45,413 nt of DNA, taken from NCBI GenBank assembly GCA_007692755.1, contig REBL01000166.1, positions 1 to 45,413 of the forward strand, written 5' to 3'. A program made the position numbers and the translations under genes. A model generated the notes under the pieces. That model did no database searches, was not told the DNA's origin, and saw nothing but the letters and a program-made list of their open reading frames with translations. The stretch is from Nodularia sp. (in: cyanobacteria) (GTDB lineage: Bacteria; Cyanobacteriota; Cyanobacteriia; Cyanobacteriales; Nostocaceae). How positions within the stretch are numbered: the first letter of the stretch is position 1; each line of letters starts with the position of its first letter. Shown here one piece after another: positions 18,638 to 27,333 of this stretch.

Positions 18638-20347
18638 ATGAAAATGCTTGCGGTAGGCTGGAATATAGGCAATCAAATATTACTAAATGTCATACTGCTG
18701 CCATTAGGAATTTTCCTCGGCATCGACTTTGCCAATGCTTAAATTAACTCAGATAGTAGTCTGAATACTACTGTCTCTCAAAATGGGAATCACTTCACAA
18801 TTACCAATGGTAGTGCTTCAGGCAATAATTTATTTCACAGTTTCAGTAATTTTTCTGTCCCTACTGGTGGTTCAGCCACTTTTGATTTAGTAAATACATC
18901 TAATATTTCTACTATATTTAATCGCGTGACGGGTGGGAATGTATCTCATATTGATGGGATGATACAGATGATTAATCACAGTAACCCTGTCAGCTTGTTT
19001 TTAATCAATCCCGCCGGAATCGTCTTTGGGGAAAATGCCAGCCTGAATGTCAGTGGTTCTTTTGTTGGTACAACTGCTGAGAGTGTAGTCTTTGCTGATG
19101 GATTCAAATTTAATGCAAGCGACACGACAACACCCCCATTATTAACCATGAGTGCGCCTGTGGGATTGCAACTCGGAGCCAATGCGGGAGCAATTCGCAC
19201 CGAAGGAACACCAGCATCTAACTTCTTTCTTCGCCCCTCGCAAACCTTCCAAGCGCAAACTTTAGCATTAGTAGGGAGTGAAAATGCGGTTGGTTCAGGT
19301 GGAAATATTAATATTCGAGGCGATCGCTTGCGTGTGTTTAACGGCGGACAAATCACTTCATCTAGTTTGGGGCAAGGTGCAGCTGGCAGTGTGAATTTAC
19401 AAATTAAAGATATAGAAGTACAAGGCATTTCCCAACCTTTATTTGATACTCGTCAGCTACCCAGTACCATCACAGCCGCCTCAGCCAATGCTTTTACTGC
19501 TCAGTCAGTTAATATCATTGCTGATAGTTTGCGTGTCCGCGATCAGGCAGAAATTAGCGTCAGCAATTCTGGAACAGGAAATGCAGGTAACTTAAATATC
19601 CTGGCTCGTCATATTTTCCTTGACAATGAAGCCAGTCTCAAAGCAGAAGTGAATGGCGGTGGTCGTGGCAATATCCGACTCTTCGCCAGTGATTTTCTCC
19701 TCCTCCGCAACGGCAGTAAAATTATTACCAATGCTGCTGGTGCTTCTACAGGGGGAAACATTAATATCAATGCTGATTTGATTGTGGCTGTCCCCAAGGA
19801 AAACAGTGATATTTCCGCTAATGCTGTCATGGGAAGCGGTGGTAACATTCAAATCACCACTCAAGGCTTGTTTGGCTTACAGTTTCGCGAACAACTCACA
19901 CCAGAAAGCGACATTACCGCCAGTTCTCAATTTGGTATTAGTGGTACTGTTCAAGTCAATACAGTAGGCATTGACCCCAACTCTGGTTTAGTCGAACTAC
20001 CTGCCAATGTCAGCGACCCATCCCAACAAATTGCTACAGGTTGTATGGGTAGTGAAGGTAGTCGATTTGTCGCCATTGGTAGAGGTGGTATACCGCAAAA
20101 TCCTAATCAACAAGTTTGGAGCGATGTCTACGACGGGCTACGCCTACGCACTTGGTCGGATGTTCGTGATCTCTCTGCATACCAGCAAACACAACCTATA
20201 AAATCCCAAATACCAAAATCTCCCGAACTACTTGTTCAAGCTACATCTTGGCGGCTAAATCCGGAAGGAAAAATTGAGTTAGTTGCAAATAAAGCTTCTA
20301 CTCAGGTGCAACTACCCTTTATCTGTGCAGCAACGCCCAAAGGTTAG
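18638..20347 (+). pseudogene. TpsA exoprotein 3, interrupted by one nonsense codon
   Basis: From ATG 18638 (preceded by AAAGGA at 18622-18627) the frame runs 569 codons to TAG 20345-20347, with a single internal stop: TAA at 18740-18742, codon 35. It stands directly after signal-peptide residues FANA, exactly where the paralogues have glutamine (CAA or CAG). A C-to-T change of CAA therefore explains it. Everything downstream is intact and in frame: TPS domain (NNLFHSFSNFSVPTGG, LINPAGIVFG, SFVGTTAES), short beta-helix and conserved tail, with two cysteines at codons 469 and 563. Without readthrough no secreted product is expected, since an internal start near 18926 lacks the signal peptide. 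The gene is shorter than its paralogues in the helix region and carries a 21-bp insertion at 20126. Confidence 0.92.
20126..20146 (+). mobile_element. 21-nt small dispersed repeat inserted in a HIP1 site
   Basis: The paralogous tpsA1 and tpsA2 genes read AGCGATCGCAC here (15781-15791 and 18351-18361). In tpsA3 the octamer GCGATCGC is split after GCGAT by 21 bases (20126-20146) containing ACGACGGGCTACGCCTA. The frame is kept and seven residues (VYDGLRL) are added between the conserved WSD and RTWSD. Very small mobile repeats of this kind have been described in Nostoc genomes; membership of a named family is not verified here. Confidence 0.8.
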
Positions 20348-20394
20348 CTTGATATCATATCATCTACGATCAATCACTTAAATAGTGTCCTAGA

Positions 20395-21924
20395 TTATTG
20401 CATCCTATCGATGGTGCGGTATTGAATCGCTTCAGCTATGTGATTGGCTTTTAATTCATCTTCCCCCGCTAAATCTGCAATAGTCCGCCCGACTTTGAGA
20501 ATGCGATCGCTCGCCCTTGCAGATAAGCCTAATTTTCTAATTGCTGCTTCCAATAAACTGCGGCTAGTATCATCTAACTTGCACCATTTCTGAAGATGAT
20601 GGCTTTGCATTTGAGCATTGCAACGCAGATTTGGTTCTCCTTGGAAACGTTTAACGGCGCGATCGCGTGCCTTTGTAACTCTCTCCAAAACCGAAGTTGA
20701 AGCTTCTCCCGTGGGTTGTTGGGTAATTTCCTCTGGTTTTAAACGATTCACCGCAACTTGTAAATCAATGCGATCCATTAAAGGCCCCGAAAGCTTTGCC
20801 CAATAATTTTCCCGTTGTCTGGGTGAACAGGTACACTGTTGAATAGTATCGCCATAATAACCACAAGGACAGGGATTTGTACTGGCGACTAAAGTAAATT
20901 GCGCCGGAAACATCACCGATTGTCTGGTGCGGGAAATGGTTACATAACCATCTTCTAAAGGTTGGCGGAGAAATTCTAAAACATCGCGTTTAAATTCAGT
21001 TAACTCATCCAGAAATAAAATTCCTTGGTGAGATAAGGAAATTTCGCCAGGACGGGGAAAGCTACCACCACCAACGAGAGAAGGACCTGATGCTGAATGG
21101 TGGGGACTACGAAAAGGGCGATCGCGTACTAAGGAACCGCGATTTTTCAACAACCCAGCCACCGAATGAATCCGAGTCACTTCTAAAGATTCCGCAAACT
21201 CCAAAGGAGGTAAAATACCCGGTAAACGTCGAGCTAACATCGTTTTCCCACTTCCTGGAGGTCCGACAAATATAAGATTATGACCGCCAGCAGCCGCAAT
21301 TTCCAAAGCCCGACGAGCATGAGCCTGACCTTTGACATCTTTTAAGTCTGCACCAGGATAAGCCGTTTTAGGTAACGGTTGTAAATTATCTGGCTGCACA
21401 GGTTTATAACGCCCTGGATTGTTCAACAAATCCACCACTTCAGCGATATTTTTGCAACCGTAAACCGCCAATCCTTCAACCACCGCAGCTTCTTGAGCAT
21501 TATCTACTGGAACCACTAAACCTGCAATCCCCATTTTTTGGGCTGTAGCCGCAATGGGTAAAACCCCAGCCACAGGACGTAAACTACCATCCAGGGAGAC
21601 TTCCCCCAAGAAAAGATAATCTCCCAACAAATCAGCACTAACTTGTTCAGAAGCCGCCAAAATCCCCACACTAATGGGTAAATCGAAACATGGTCCTTCC
21701 TTGCGTAAATCAGCCGGAGTCAGGTTAATCACAATTTTCCGCATAGGAAAAGCAAAACCAGCATTTTTCAGCGTCGCTTTTACCCTCTCCTTCGATTCCT
21801 GCACCGCCGAATCTGGAAGACCCAACACCACAATTCCTGGTAAACCCCCTGAAATATCGACTTCAACACCGACCTTCACGGCATCGATGCCTACAATAGA
21901 TGCACTCCAGACTCTAGCAAGCAT
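20395..21924 (-). CDS. comM: ComM/YifB-family Mg-chelatase-like AAA+ ATPase
   Basis: A full-length 509-residue protein. The N-terminal ChlI-like (Lon-type) domain (about 1-170; MLARVWSASIVGIDAVKVGVE and GLPDSAVQESKERVKA) is followed by an AAA+ Mg-chelatase domain with Walker A GPPGSGKTM (K227), Walker B ILFLDELTEF and the cysteine cluster NPCPCGYYG...CTC, and a Mg_chelatase_C domain (about 410-509). The family includes the bacterial helicase ComM, which promotes branch migration during natural transformation. It is not the chlorophyll magnesium chelatase. It converges with tpsA3 (47-bp gap). A deleted second copy lies at 2853-3428. ATG at 21922-21924 matches the family N-terminus. Confidence 0.95.
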   Translation of the reverse strand: MLARVWSASIVGIDAVKVGVEVDISGGLPGIVVLGLPDSAVQESKERVKATLKNAGFAFPMRKIVINLTPADLRKEGPCFDLPISVGILAASEQVSADLLGDYLFLGEVSLDGSLRPVAGVLPIAATAQKMGIAGLVVPVDNAQEAAVVEGLAVYGCKNIAEVVDLLNNPGRYKPVQPDNLQPLPKTAYPGADLKDVKGQAHARRALEIAAAGGHNLIFVGPPGSGKTMLARRLPGILPPLEFAESLEVTRIHSVAGLLKNRGSLVRDRPFRSPHHSASGPSLVGGGSFPRPGEISLSHQGILFLDELTEFKRDVLEFLRQPLEDGYVTISRTRQSVMFPAQFTLVASTNPCPCGYYGDTIQQCTCSPRQRENYWAKLSGPLMDRIDLQVAVNRLKPEEITQQPTGEASTSVLERVTKARDRAVKRFQGEPNLRCNAQMQSHHLQKWCKLDDTSRSLLEAAIRKLGLSARASDRILKVGRTIADLAGEDELKANHIAEAIQYRTIDRMQ

Positions 21925-21950
21925 TTCTTCTATATATAGTAAACCTTTAA

Positions 21951-22000
21951 ACTCTCTAGCAGATGAATTGCTAAATCGGCATGGGTGAAACCACAGAGAT
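21951..22000 (+). pseudogene. Remnant of the 5' region of a HIT-family gene
   Basis: These 50 bases match 26780-26829, the end of the leader and the first codons of the HIT gene, at about 43 of 50 positions. The start region is ATGGGTGAAACCACAGAG here versus ATGAGTGAAACCACAGAT there. Similarity stops within a few codons, and a dispersed repeat follows at 22014. It lies immediately upstream of comM on the opposite strand. Confidence 0.7.
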
Positions 22001-22013
22001 AATTACACATCTT

Positions 22014-22042
22014 CCTCTCTGCGACTCTGCGCCTCTGCGTGA
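22014..22042. repeat. 29-bp dispersed repeat (CTCTGCG-rich)
   Basis: This 29-base sequence, containing CTCTGCGCCTCTGCGTGA, recurs exactly in inverted orientation at 36571-36599 and in a diverged copy at 3385-3413 inside the comM pseudogene. It has no coding potential. Confidence 0.75.
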
Positions 22043-22102
22043 TACAAATCCATATTTCTTTCTTATAGCTAAAATAATAGTTCCTAGAGAAGCAGGTGAA
22101 TT

Positions 22103-22666
22103 ATGGTTCAAACCCCCACCAAACCCTTAACCCTAGAAGAATTCCTCCAACAACCGGAAACCAAACCAGCTAGCGAATTTATAGCCGATCAAATTATTCA
22201 AAAACCTATGCCCCAAGGAAAACACAGCACCCTTCAAGTTGACCTTGGCGCGGATATCAATCTAACGCTGAAACCCCAGCATATCGCCCGTGCTTATTCA
22301 GAACTACGCTGTACCTTTGGGGGTAGATCCATTGTTCCTGATATCGCAGTTTTTACATGGGAACGCATCCCCCGCGACGATAACGGTAAAGTATCCAACA
22401 CCTTCGCAATCGCACCAGATTGGACAATTGAAATCCTTTCCCCTGACCAAAGCCAAACCAAAGTCGTCCGCAACATTCTCCACTGTCTCAACCACGGGAC
22501 TCAGATGGGCTGGTTGATTGATCCAGAAGAAGAAGTGGTATTTGCCTATTTTGCTAATCGCACCCTTGCAGTTTTTGAATTAGAAAGCGATCGCTTACCT
22601 GTCCCGCCCTTTGCTGAGTCCTTCAATCTGACTGTGGGTAAACTTTTTAGTTGGTTAACCGAATAA
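22103..22666 (+). CDS. Uma2-family (DUF820) PD-(D/E)xK nuclease-fold protein
   Basis: A 187-residue cytoplasmic protein. Visible family features are the N-terminal PLTLEEFLQQPE, the acidic site VPDIAVF (D near residue 92), WTIEILSPDQSQTKVV (E within IEILSP, and the downstream K) and GWLIDPEEE. Uma2 proteins have a restriction-endonuclease-like fold and are greatly expanded in cyanobacteria, where their biological role is not established. The gene stands alone between comM and the large membrane protein. A fragment matching its last ~12 codons occurs 4 kb away at 26731-26768. The start ATG is preceded by AGCAGGTG, a weak ribosome-binding site. Confidence 0.88.
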   Translation: MVQTPTKPLTLEEFLQQPETKPASEFIADQIIQKPMPQGKHSTLQVDLGADINLTLKPQHIARAYSELRCTFGGRSIVPDIAVFTWERIPRDDNGKVSNTFAIAPDWTIEILSPDQSQTKVVRNILHCLNHGTQMGWLIDPEEEVVFAYFANRTLAVFELESDRLPVPPFAESFNLTVGKLFSWLTE

Positions 22667-22690
22667 TATAAGTAACGAACCGCAAAGTAC

Positions 22691-22719
22691 GCTTTCGCGA
22701 AGCGTCTCCCCTTGGGAGA
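22691..22719. repeat. Palindromic dispersed repeat
   Basis: Two adjacent palindromic parts are seen: GCTTTCGCGAAGC (22691-22703, imperfect) and TCTCCC-CTT-GGGAGA (22705-22719, perfect 6-bp stem). This resembles a common interspersed repeat of Nostoc-type genomes. It lies in the gap after the Uma2 gene, which is otherwise purine-rich low-complexity sequence up to 22793. Confidence 0.55.
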
Positions 22720-22793
22720 AGGACACAAAGAAGGAAGAAAGAAGAAGGAAGAAGACTCTCCCCTGCTCCCTCCCCCTGCTTCTTCCCCCCCAC

Positions 22794-25700
22794 TCAAAGC
22801 GTTATCGGGGCGATTGGTTCAATATCAGGGTCATATCCGCCAATTTGATTGGTTCGCAATACCCAAACAGTTGCACCGTGATCCAGGAAGATTTTGACTA
22901 AGGTATCGCTAGCAAGACGGGGTAACATTGTCCGCCAACTCCCCAAACCCATAATTAAGTTGCGGATTGGCTGATCTTCCAAAGTGCTGCCCAAGTTGTA
23001 CTGGTTTTGTTCCCAACTTGATTTGGAACCGCCCAAGGGTTGCAACTCCAGTTTGAGTTCTTTGCCCAGGGTCAGGGTTTCTCGGAATCTTAGTGTCTGT
23101 TCGGGATGGTGTTCACTCCATCGATGCAGAGCATCTACATTGGCGCGCACCTGTCGCTGCATTTGGTGCAGACTAGTGAATAAAGCTTGATTTGAATCCT
23201 GAACACAGTTGTTGGCAAATCCCACGTAAGTGCCTCCAGTGCCGTCTCCGATGCGATAGCGAGATGTCATCACCTCTAGTTGCAACATGATTAAATCCAG
23301 TAGCGATTGCTGCCCAGATGCAAAATTATAGTAGCCACTCACAGCATCGTGTTTAATGAGAATGTCACAGACTGGACGACTACCCACCCAACCAAATTGG
23401 CGATCGCCCATATAGCGCGACCAGTGAAATGTGCCGGCAATTAATCCATCTGTATTATGAGTGTAGACCTGATGATATCGCAGATCAAAGCGTAGTTCAT
23501 CACTCAAAGGTTCACGAATCACTTGCGCTAAACCCAAGGCAAAATGTCCAAAGTATATAGGCGTAGAGGCAGCAGGTTCAGCTTTTTCACCGCCAATGCC
23601 ACCATAAACGTGAATCAACAAAGCGCGATCGCCTTCTTGCCAATTATTGATGGCATTCTGAATTGCTGGAGGTGAATTGTGTTTCTTGGCTGTGCATAAC
23701 ACAGATGAGATGCGCCCTTTCTGCGCCTTCATATCTGCCCAACAACGGTTGCGAATGTAGCGGTAGGATGCTTTTTTGCCGAACACAACTTCACCCGGTT
23801 GCAGGCGAAATAAAGCCCGTGGTTGCAAAGACTGCACCACGAATCGACCCTGAGTATCCTTCGCGCCGTAGATGTACCAGCCTGTTTCATTCAAGGCAGA
23901 TTTTTCCAAATCACGGCTAGTTGACGGGGAACTGTCTTGAGTTGCTGCCATTAATACTTCTGGCAAACGTACAACTTCTTGTGATCCATTAAACTCACGA
24001 GATGTCGGGTTAAAGTGAACCACGCGGAATTGGTCGGTGTTAGGAATGGGCTGGACAAACTTCACCAGTGCATAAAAGCGGCCAGTAATTTGCACTGGCT
24101 GACTATGGATGCGAAGGGAGATGGGGAAATAAGATAATGTCGTCGTAGCATCAGAAGATGTCCACGTTTCCAGACTTTCACCGCCGCTTTCCTCCACTTC
24201 CACAGGTTCATTCAACAGCACAACTATGTCATCTGTGGGATGAGAACCTGCCAGCGATTCTAGAGGATCAACTTGTTGCCAATGGTTAAGACGTTCAGGA
24301 TGAATAAGTCCGTCGTATTTACTGGAATATTCGGCATCGGCACTAAAATGAACATCGTGAGTTGCAACTTGTCTCAAATGTTTCACAAATGGAGTATCGA
24401 CCCAACGCAGTTGCACAGTTTTTCCCACTAAATGCTCATAGTTGCCAGGAGTATGATGCACTTCAAATAAAACACCTTTGATAACTTGCCGAGCTTCCCG
24501 ATGGGGTAAAATCAAACGACCCATCCAAGGTGCGATCGCTTGATACTGGTGCAAATCAACTGTCTGATTCAGAGGATAATAGGCTGGACCATTAAAAGCA
24601 GCTTGTTTATAGCGCGCATAATTACTCAGCTTCACAGGAAAGTTTTGTCCTGCTTGCAGTAGATTTCCCGTCAAAATTCGCAGGATGATTTCCACAGTGT
24701 GTTGTAGGTTGCTGCGTCCATCTGGCAAAAATTCTTCCGGGTCCATGTACCCCCCTGGAACCTGATGCCCCACATTTCCCACTGAGAGAATTGAAATTTT
24801 ACCCTTGCGTTCTGCCCGGTTCCAGTAAGACAAAGGCAGGATTTTCCAGCGTCCGGGAAACATGATCAGACCAAATCTCTGCACCACATCCTGATCACCA
24901 ATCAAATGATAGAGATGTTCTAGTTGGAGAAAATTGTTGTTAGCACTCATCACACCACCCAGGGAGACCACATCAATGGGCGCTTTCAGTGCCTGTCTCA
25001 AGTAAGGCGCAGAAGCCACAGCCATCTGTCCACCGCCACTGTAGCCAATCAGGGTAATCGGTGTGGCACTCCCTAATTGGTAGCCTTGGGCAACTAAGCC
25101 GTTATACAACACCTGAGCAATACCCCGGTTGTAGATGGGGCCATAGCGCTGATCCGCAGACACCGCCACAATCAAAACGTTCCGCAGATTCACTAACATA
25201 CCCAGCAGTGCTGTAGGATTATCCCAACGCCAGTTGTCTGCTAGTTTCCAGAGAAATGCCAGGGGACGGTCTTCATCCAGAGGCTTATTCAACACGGAAT
25301 ACATCATCAAGCCCCGTACCAGTTTGATATCTTGGGGCAGTGAATTTGTTAATACTGTGAGAAAATCTTCGACATCAGGGGTATATTCCTCACCTGACTG
25401 TCCCACGCCATCCAAATAGACGATATAGCGAGAAAACTGGTTTGGCTGCTGGGGGTCAGCAAGAGTAGAAGTTATTTGAGTCTTGTCTACTGGCTCGCCA
25501 AACCATCCTGCCCACCACCCTAAAGTTTCAAAGGGAGCCAACAATCCCGAAAAAACTATGGCAATTACGCCAATCCATCCCAGATCAAATATTAAACGGG
25601 AGAATCTAGGTAGTGTTTCATACCAACCAAATACCCCACTACGAATAGGTCGCAGCAGAAGTCCAACTACAACAAACAGCACAATTAAACCCAATAAACT

Positions 25701-26558
25701 CAACAGCAGTTTGATTGGTTGGGGAATTTTATGAGCTTGTTGAGTCAAATGAACAAAACGACCGACTGCATGAGTGCCTGGAGTAGTGACTGTTGTAGCG
25801 GGTGTGGGTTGAACAGCAAGCGTTTGAGCAGTTTGAGAATGAGAGCGATCGCTGGCTTGAATCAAATCTTGCACCTCTGGGAGAGTAGTTTGGGAAGCCC
25901 TCACCAGTGGTAAAGGAACTGTTCCCAAGGCAGACCCCCTGCTTCCCAGCAATTCTTCACGATTTGCAGACAGGTTTACGCCAGCCACTCGATCTGCAAT
26001 TGTTTTACCCAAATGGGCAATCGGCTGACCGATGGTTTTTTCCAATAGTTCTTTGACAAACCAGCCAAATGCCACATAGCCAAAGGAAAATCCCGCACCA
26101 ATGTTAGCAACAGCACTAAAACCCACTACCATTGCTAACAAGTTCCAGATTGACAAGATTCTTAAAAGTGGTAAACCCAGGTAGGGTAATGCTCCGAGAA
26201 AGCTGAACAGCAAAGGTGCATAGCCCAGCCCTAGAACAGTTAATAGGGTGGTAAACGGTAGATAAATTGACCAGGGAAGCAAACAAATCAGCCAGGTGCT
26301 AAATACCAGGAATAGAAACTCAAATAGAGATAAAATCGTGCTGACTAATAGACTCCAGATGAAACGAACTGGTTGGACACGGTTAAGAAATAAAATGATG
26401 CTTTGACCAATCGCCAGTGATAACTGCGCCAACAAAACCACAGTAATTGCCAGCGTTAAGCCCCCTGGTAAAGTCGTAACTTTGCGGAATGCTTCACCGT
26501 TGAGTACAAAGACCCAGCCTAGAATTTCCCAAACGCGATCAATTACAGTAGATGTCAT
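22794..26558 (-). CDS. Large membrane protein with alpha/beta-hydrolase-like and papain-like motifs
   Basis: About 1254 residues from ATG at 26556-26558; a longer TTG start at 26597 is less likely. I do not recognise a named family. The N-terminal ~370 residues contain six or more hydrophobic segments (LTLAITVVLLAQLSLAIGQS, LLLSLLGLIVLFVVVGLLL) split by a soluble linker. A soluble region follows with a nucleophile-elbow-like motif, LIGYSGGGQMA (S507), and a nearby GNVGHQVPGG. Near the C-terminus, IYFGHFALGL (H1005) and NNCVQDSNQAL (C1118) resemble the His-first, Cys-later order of permuted NlpC/P60-type enzymes. A membrane-anchored hydrolase with two possible active sites is inferred; neither activity is shown. 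It is likely cyanobacterium-specific. The coding sequence is uninterrupted. Confidence 0.75.
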   Translation of the reverse strand: MTSTVIDRVWEILGWVFVLNGEAFRKVTTLPGGLTLAITVVLLAQLSLAIGQSIILFLNRVQPVRFIWSLLVSTILSLFEFLFLVFSTWLICLLPWSIYLPFTTLLTVLGLGYAPLLFSFLGALPYLGLPLLRILSIWNLLAMVVGFSAVANIGAGFSFGYVAFGWFVKELLEKTIGQPIAHLGKTIADRVAGVNLSANREELLGSRGSALGTVPLPLVRASQTTLPEVQDLIQASDRSHSQTAQTLAVQPTPATTVTTPGTHAVGRFVHLTQQAHKIPQPIKLLLSLLGLIVLFVVVGLLLRPIRSGVFGWYETLPRFSRLIFDLGWIGVIAIVFSGLLAPFETLGWWAGWFGEPVDKTQITSTLADPQQPNQFSRYIVYLDGVGQSGEEYTPDVEDFLTVLTNSLPQDIKLVRGLMMYSVLNKPLDEDRPLAFLWKLADNWRWDNPTALLGMLVNLRNVLIVAVSADQRYGPIYNRGIAQVLYNGLVAQGYQLGSATPITLIGYSGGGQMAVASAPYLRQALKAPIDVVSLGGVMSANNNFLQLEHLYHLIGDQDVVQRFGLIMFPGRWKILPLSYWNRAERKGKISILSVGNVGHQVPGGYMDPEEFLPDGRSNLQHTVEIILRILTGNLLQAGQNFPVKLSNYARYKQAAFNGPAYYPLNQTVDLHQYQAIAPWMGRLILPHREARQVIKGVLFEVHHTPGNYEHLVGKTVQLRWVDTPFVKHLRQVATHDVHFSADAEYSSKYDGLIHPERLNHWQQVDPLESLAGSHPTDDIVVLLNEPVEVEESGGESLETWTSSDATTTLSYFPISLRIHSQPVQITGRFYALVKFVQPIPNTDQFRVVHFNPTSREFNGSQEVVRLPEVLMAATQDSSPSTSRDLEKSALNETGWYIYGAKDTQGRFVVQSLQPRALFRLQPGEVVFGKKASYRYIRNRCWADMKAQKGRISSVLCTAKKHNSPPAIQNAINNWQEGDRALLIHVYGGIGGEKAEPAASTPIYFGHFALGLAQVIREPLSDELRFDLRYHQVYTHNTDGLIAGTFHWSRYMGDRQFGWVGSRPVCDILIKHDAVSGYYNFASGQQSLLDLIMLQLEVMTSRYRIGDGTGGTYVGFANNCVQDSNQALFTSLHQMQRQVRANVDALHRWSEHHPEQTLRFRETLTLGKELKLELQPLGGSKSSWEQNQYNLGSTLEDQPIRNLIMGLGSWRTMLPRLASDTLVKIFLDHGATVWVLRTNQIGGYDPDIEPIAPITL

Positions 26559-26730
26559 AGGCTCTGTTCTCACTTTGGCAGCGAGTAGGTATGGCAAAAG
26601 TCAAAATAGAAATACTTGCTATGACTGGGTTTGAGGCTTTTATTATGTCCTAACCACATAATTCCCTTATAGAGCAAGCAAGTAAGTCTGCGGCACAATT
26701 TATTAATTTGTAACAAAACTTTAACCAGAG

Positions 26731-26768
26731 CTGACCGTGGGTAAACTTTTTAGTTGGTTAAGCGAATC
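26731..26768 (+). pseudogene. Remnant of the 3' end of a Uma2 gene
   Basis: CTGACCGTGGGTAAACTTTT and the bases after it match 22628-22664, the last codons of the Uma2 gene (LTVGKLFSWL), with only a few mismatches and the stop lost. Nothing upstream of it resembles Uma2. It directly precedes the leader of the HIT gene. Confidence 0.75.
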
Positions 26769-26803
26769 GTATCGCCTAAAATCTCTAACAGATGAGTAGG
26801 TAA

Positions 26804-27160
<357 letters not shown>

Positions 27161-27170
27161 TTCAACCTGA

Positions 27171-27198
27171 ATGAATCGTGTCTTGAGATGCGATTCAT
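27171..27198 (+). terminator. Hairpin after the HIT gene
   Basis: ATGAATCG (27171-27178) pairs with CGATTCAT (27191-27198) across a 12-nt loop, 10 bp after the stop. No clear T-run follows, so termination is only suggested. Confidence 0.3.
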
Positions 27199-27243
27199 AA
27201 CCAAAACAAATCACATTCATAAGTAAAAAATTATTAAAATCCC

Positions 27244-27301
27244 TTTACAAAACAAAACTTATCCTCTAAGCTAGTATTCAAGTAGGCAACTTTACCTACT
27301 T
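27244..27301 (+). promoter_or_regulatory. Possible psbA promoter and leader hairpin
   Basis: TTTACA at 27244-27249 could serve as a -35 box, with TAAGCT (27267-27272) 17 bp downstream as a weak -10. TAGTAT at 27272-27277 is an alternative -10. AAGTAGG (27280-27286) pairs perfectly with CCTACTT (27295-27301) across an 8-nt loop, which would sit at or near the start of the psbA leader, where it could affect mRNA stability or translation. The transcription start is not known. Confidence 0.35.
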
Positions 27302-27333
27302 AATTCGTAAACACGAAAAGCAATTATAAAAAC

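Noticed and set aside
18926..20347. tpsA3 as a 473-residue gene from an internal start
   Set aside because: An in-frame upstream segment with signal peptide and TPS motifs is present and interrupted only by TAA 18740. The internal start would lack the signal peptide and part of the secretion domain.
20395..21924. Magnesium chelatase subunit ChlI for chlorophyll synthesis
   Set aside because: The Lon-like N-terminal domain and the C-terminal Mg_chelatase_C domain mark the ComM/YifB family, not ChlI.
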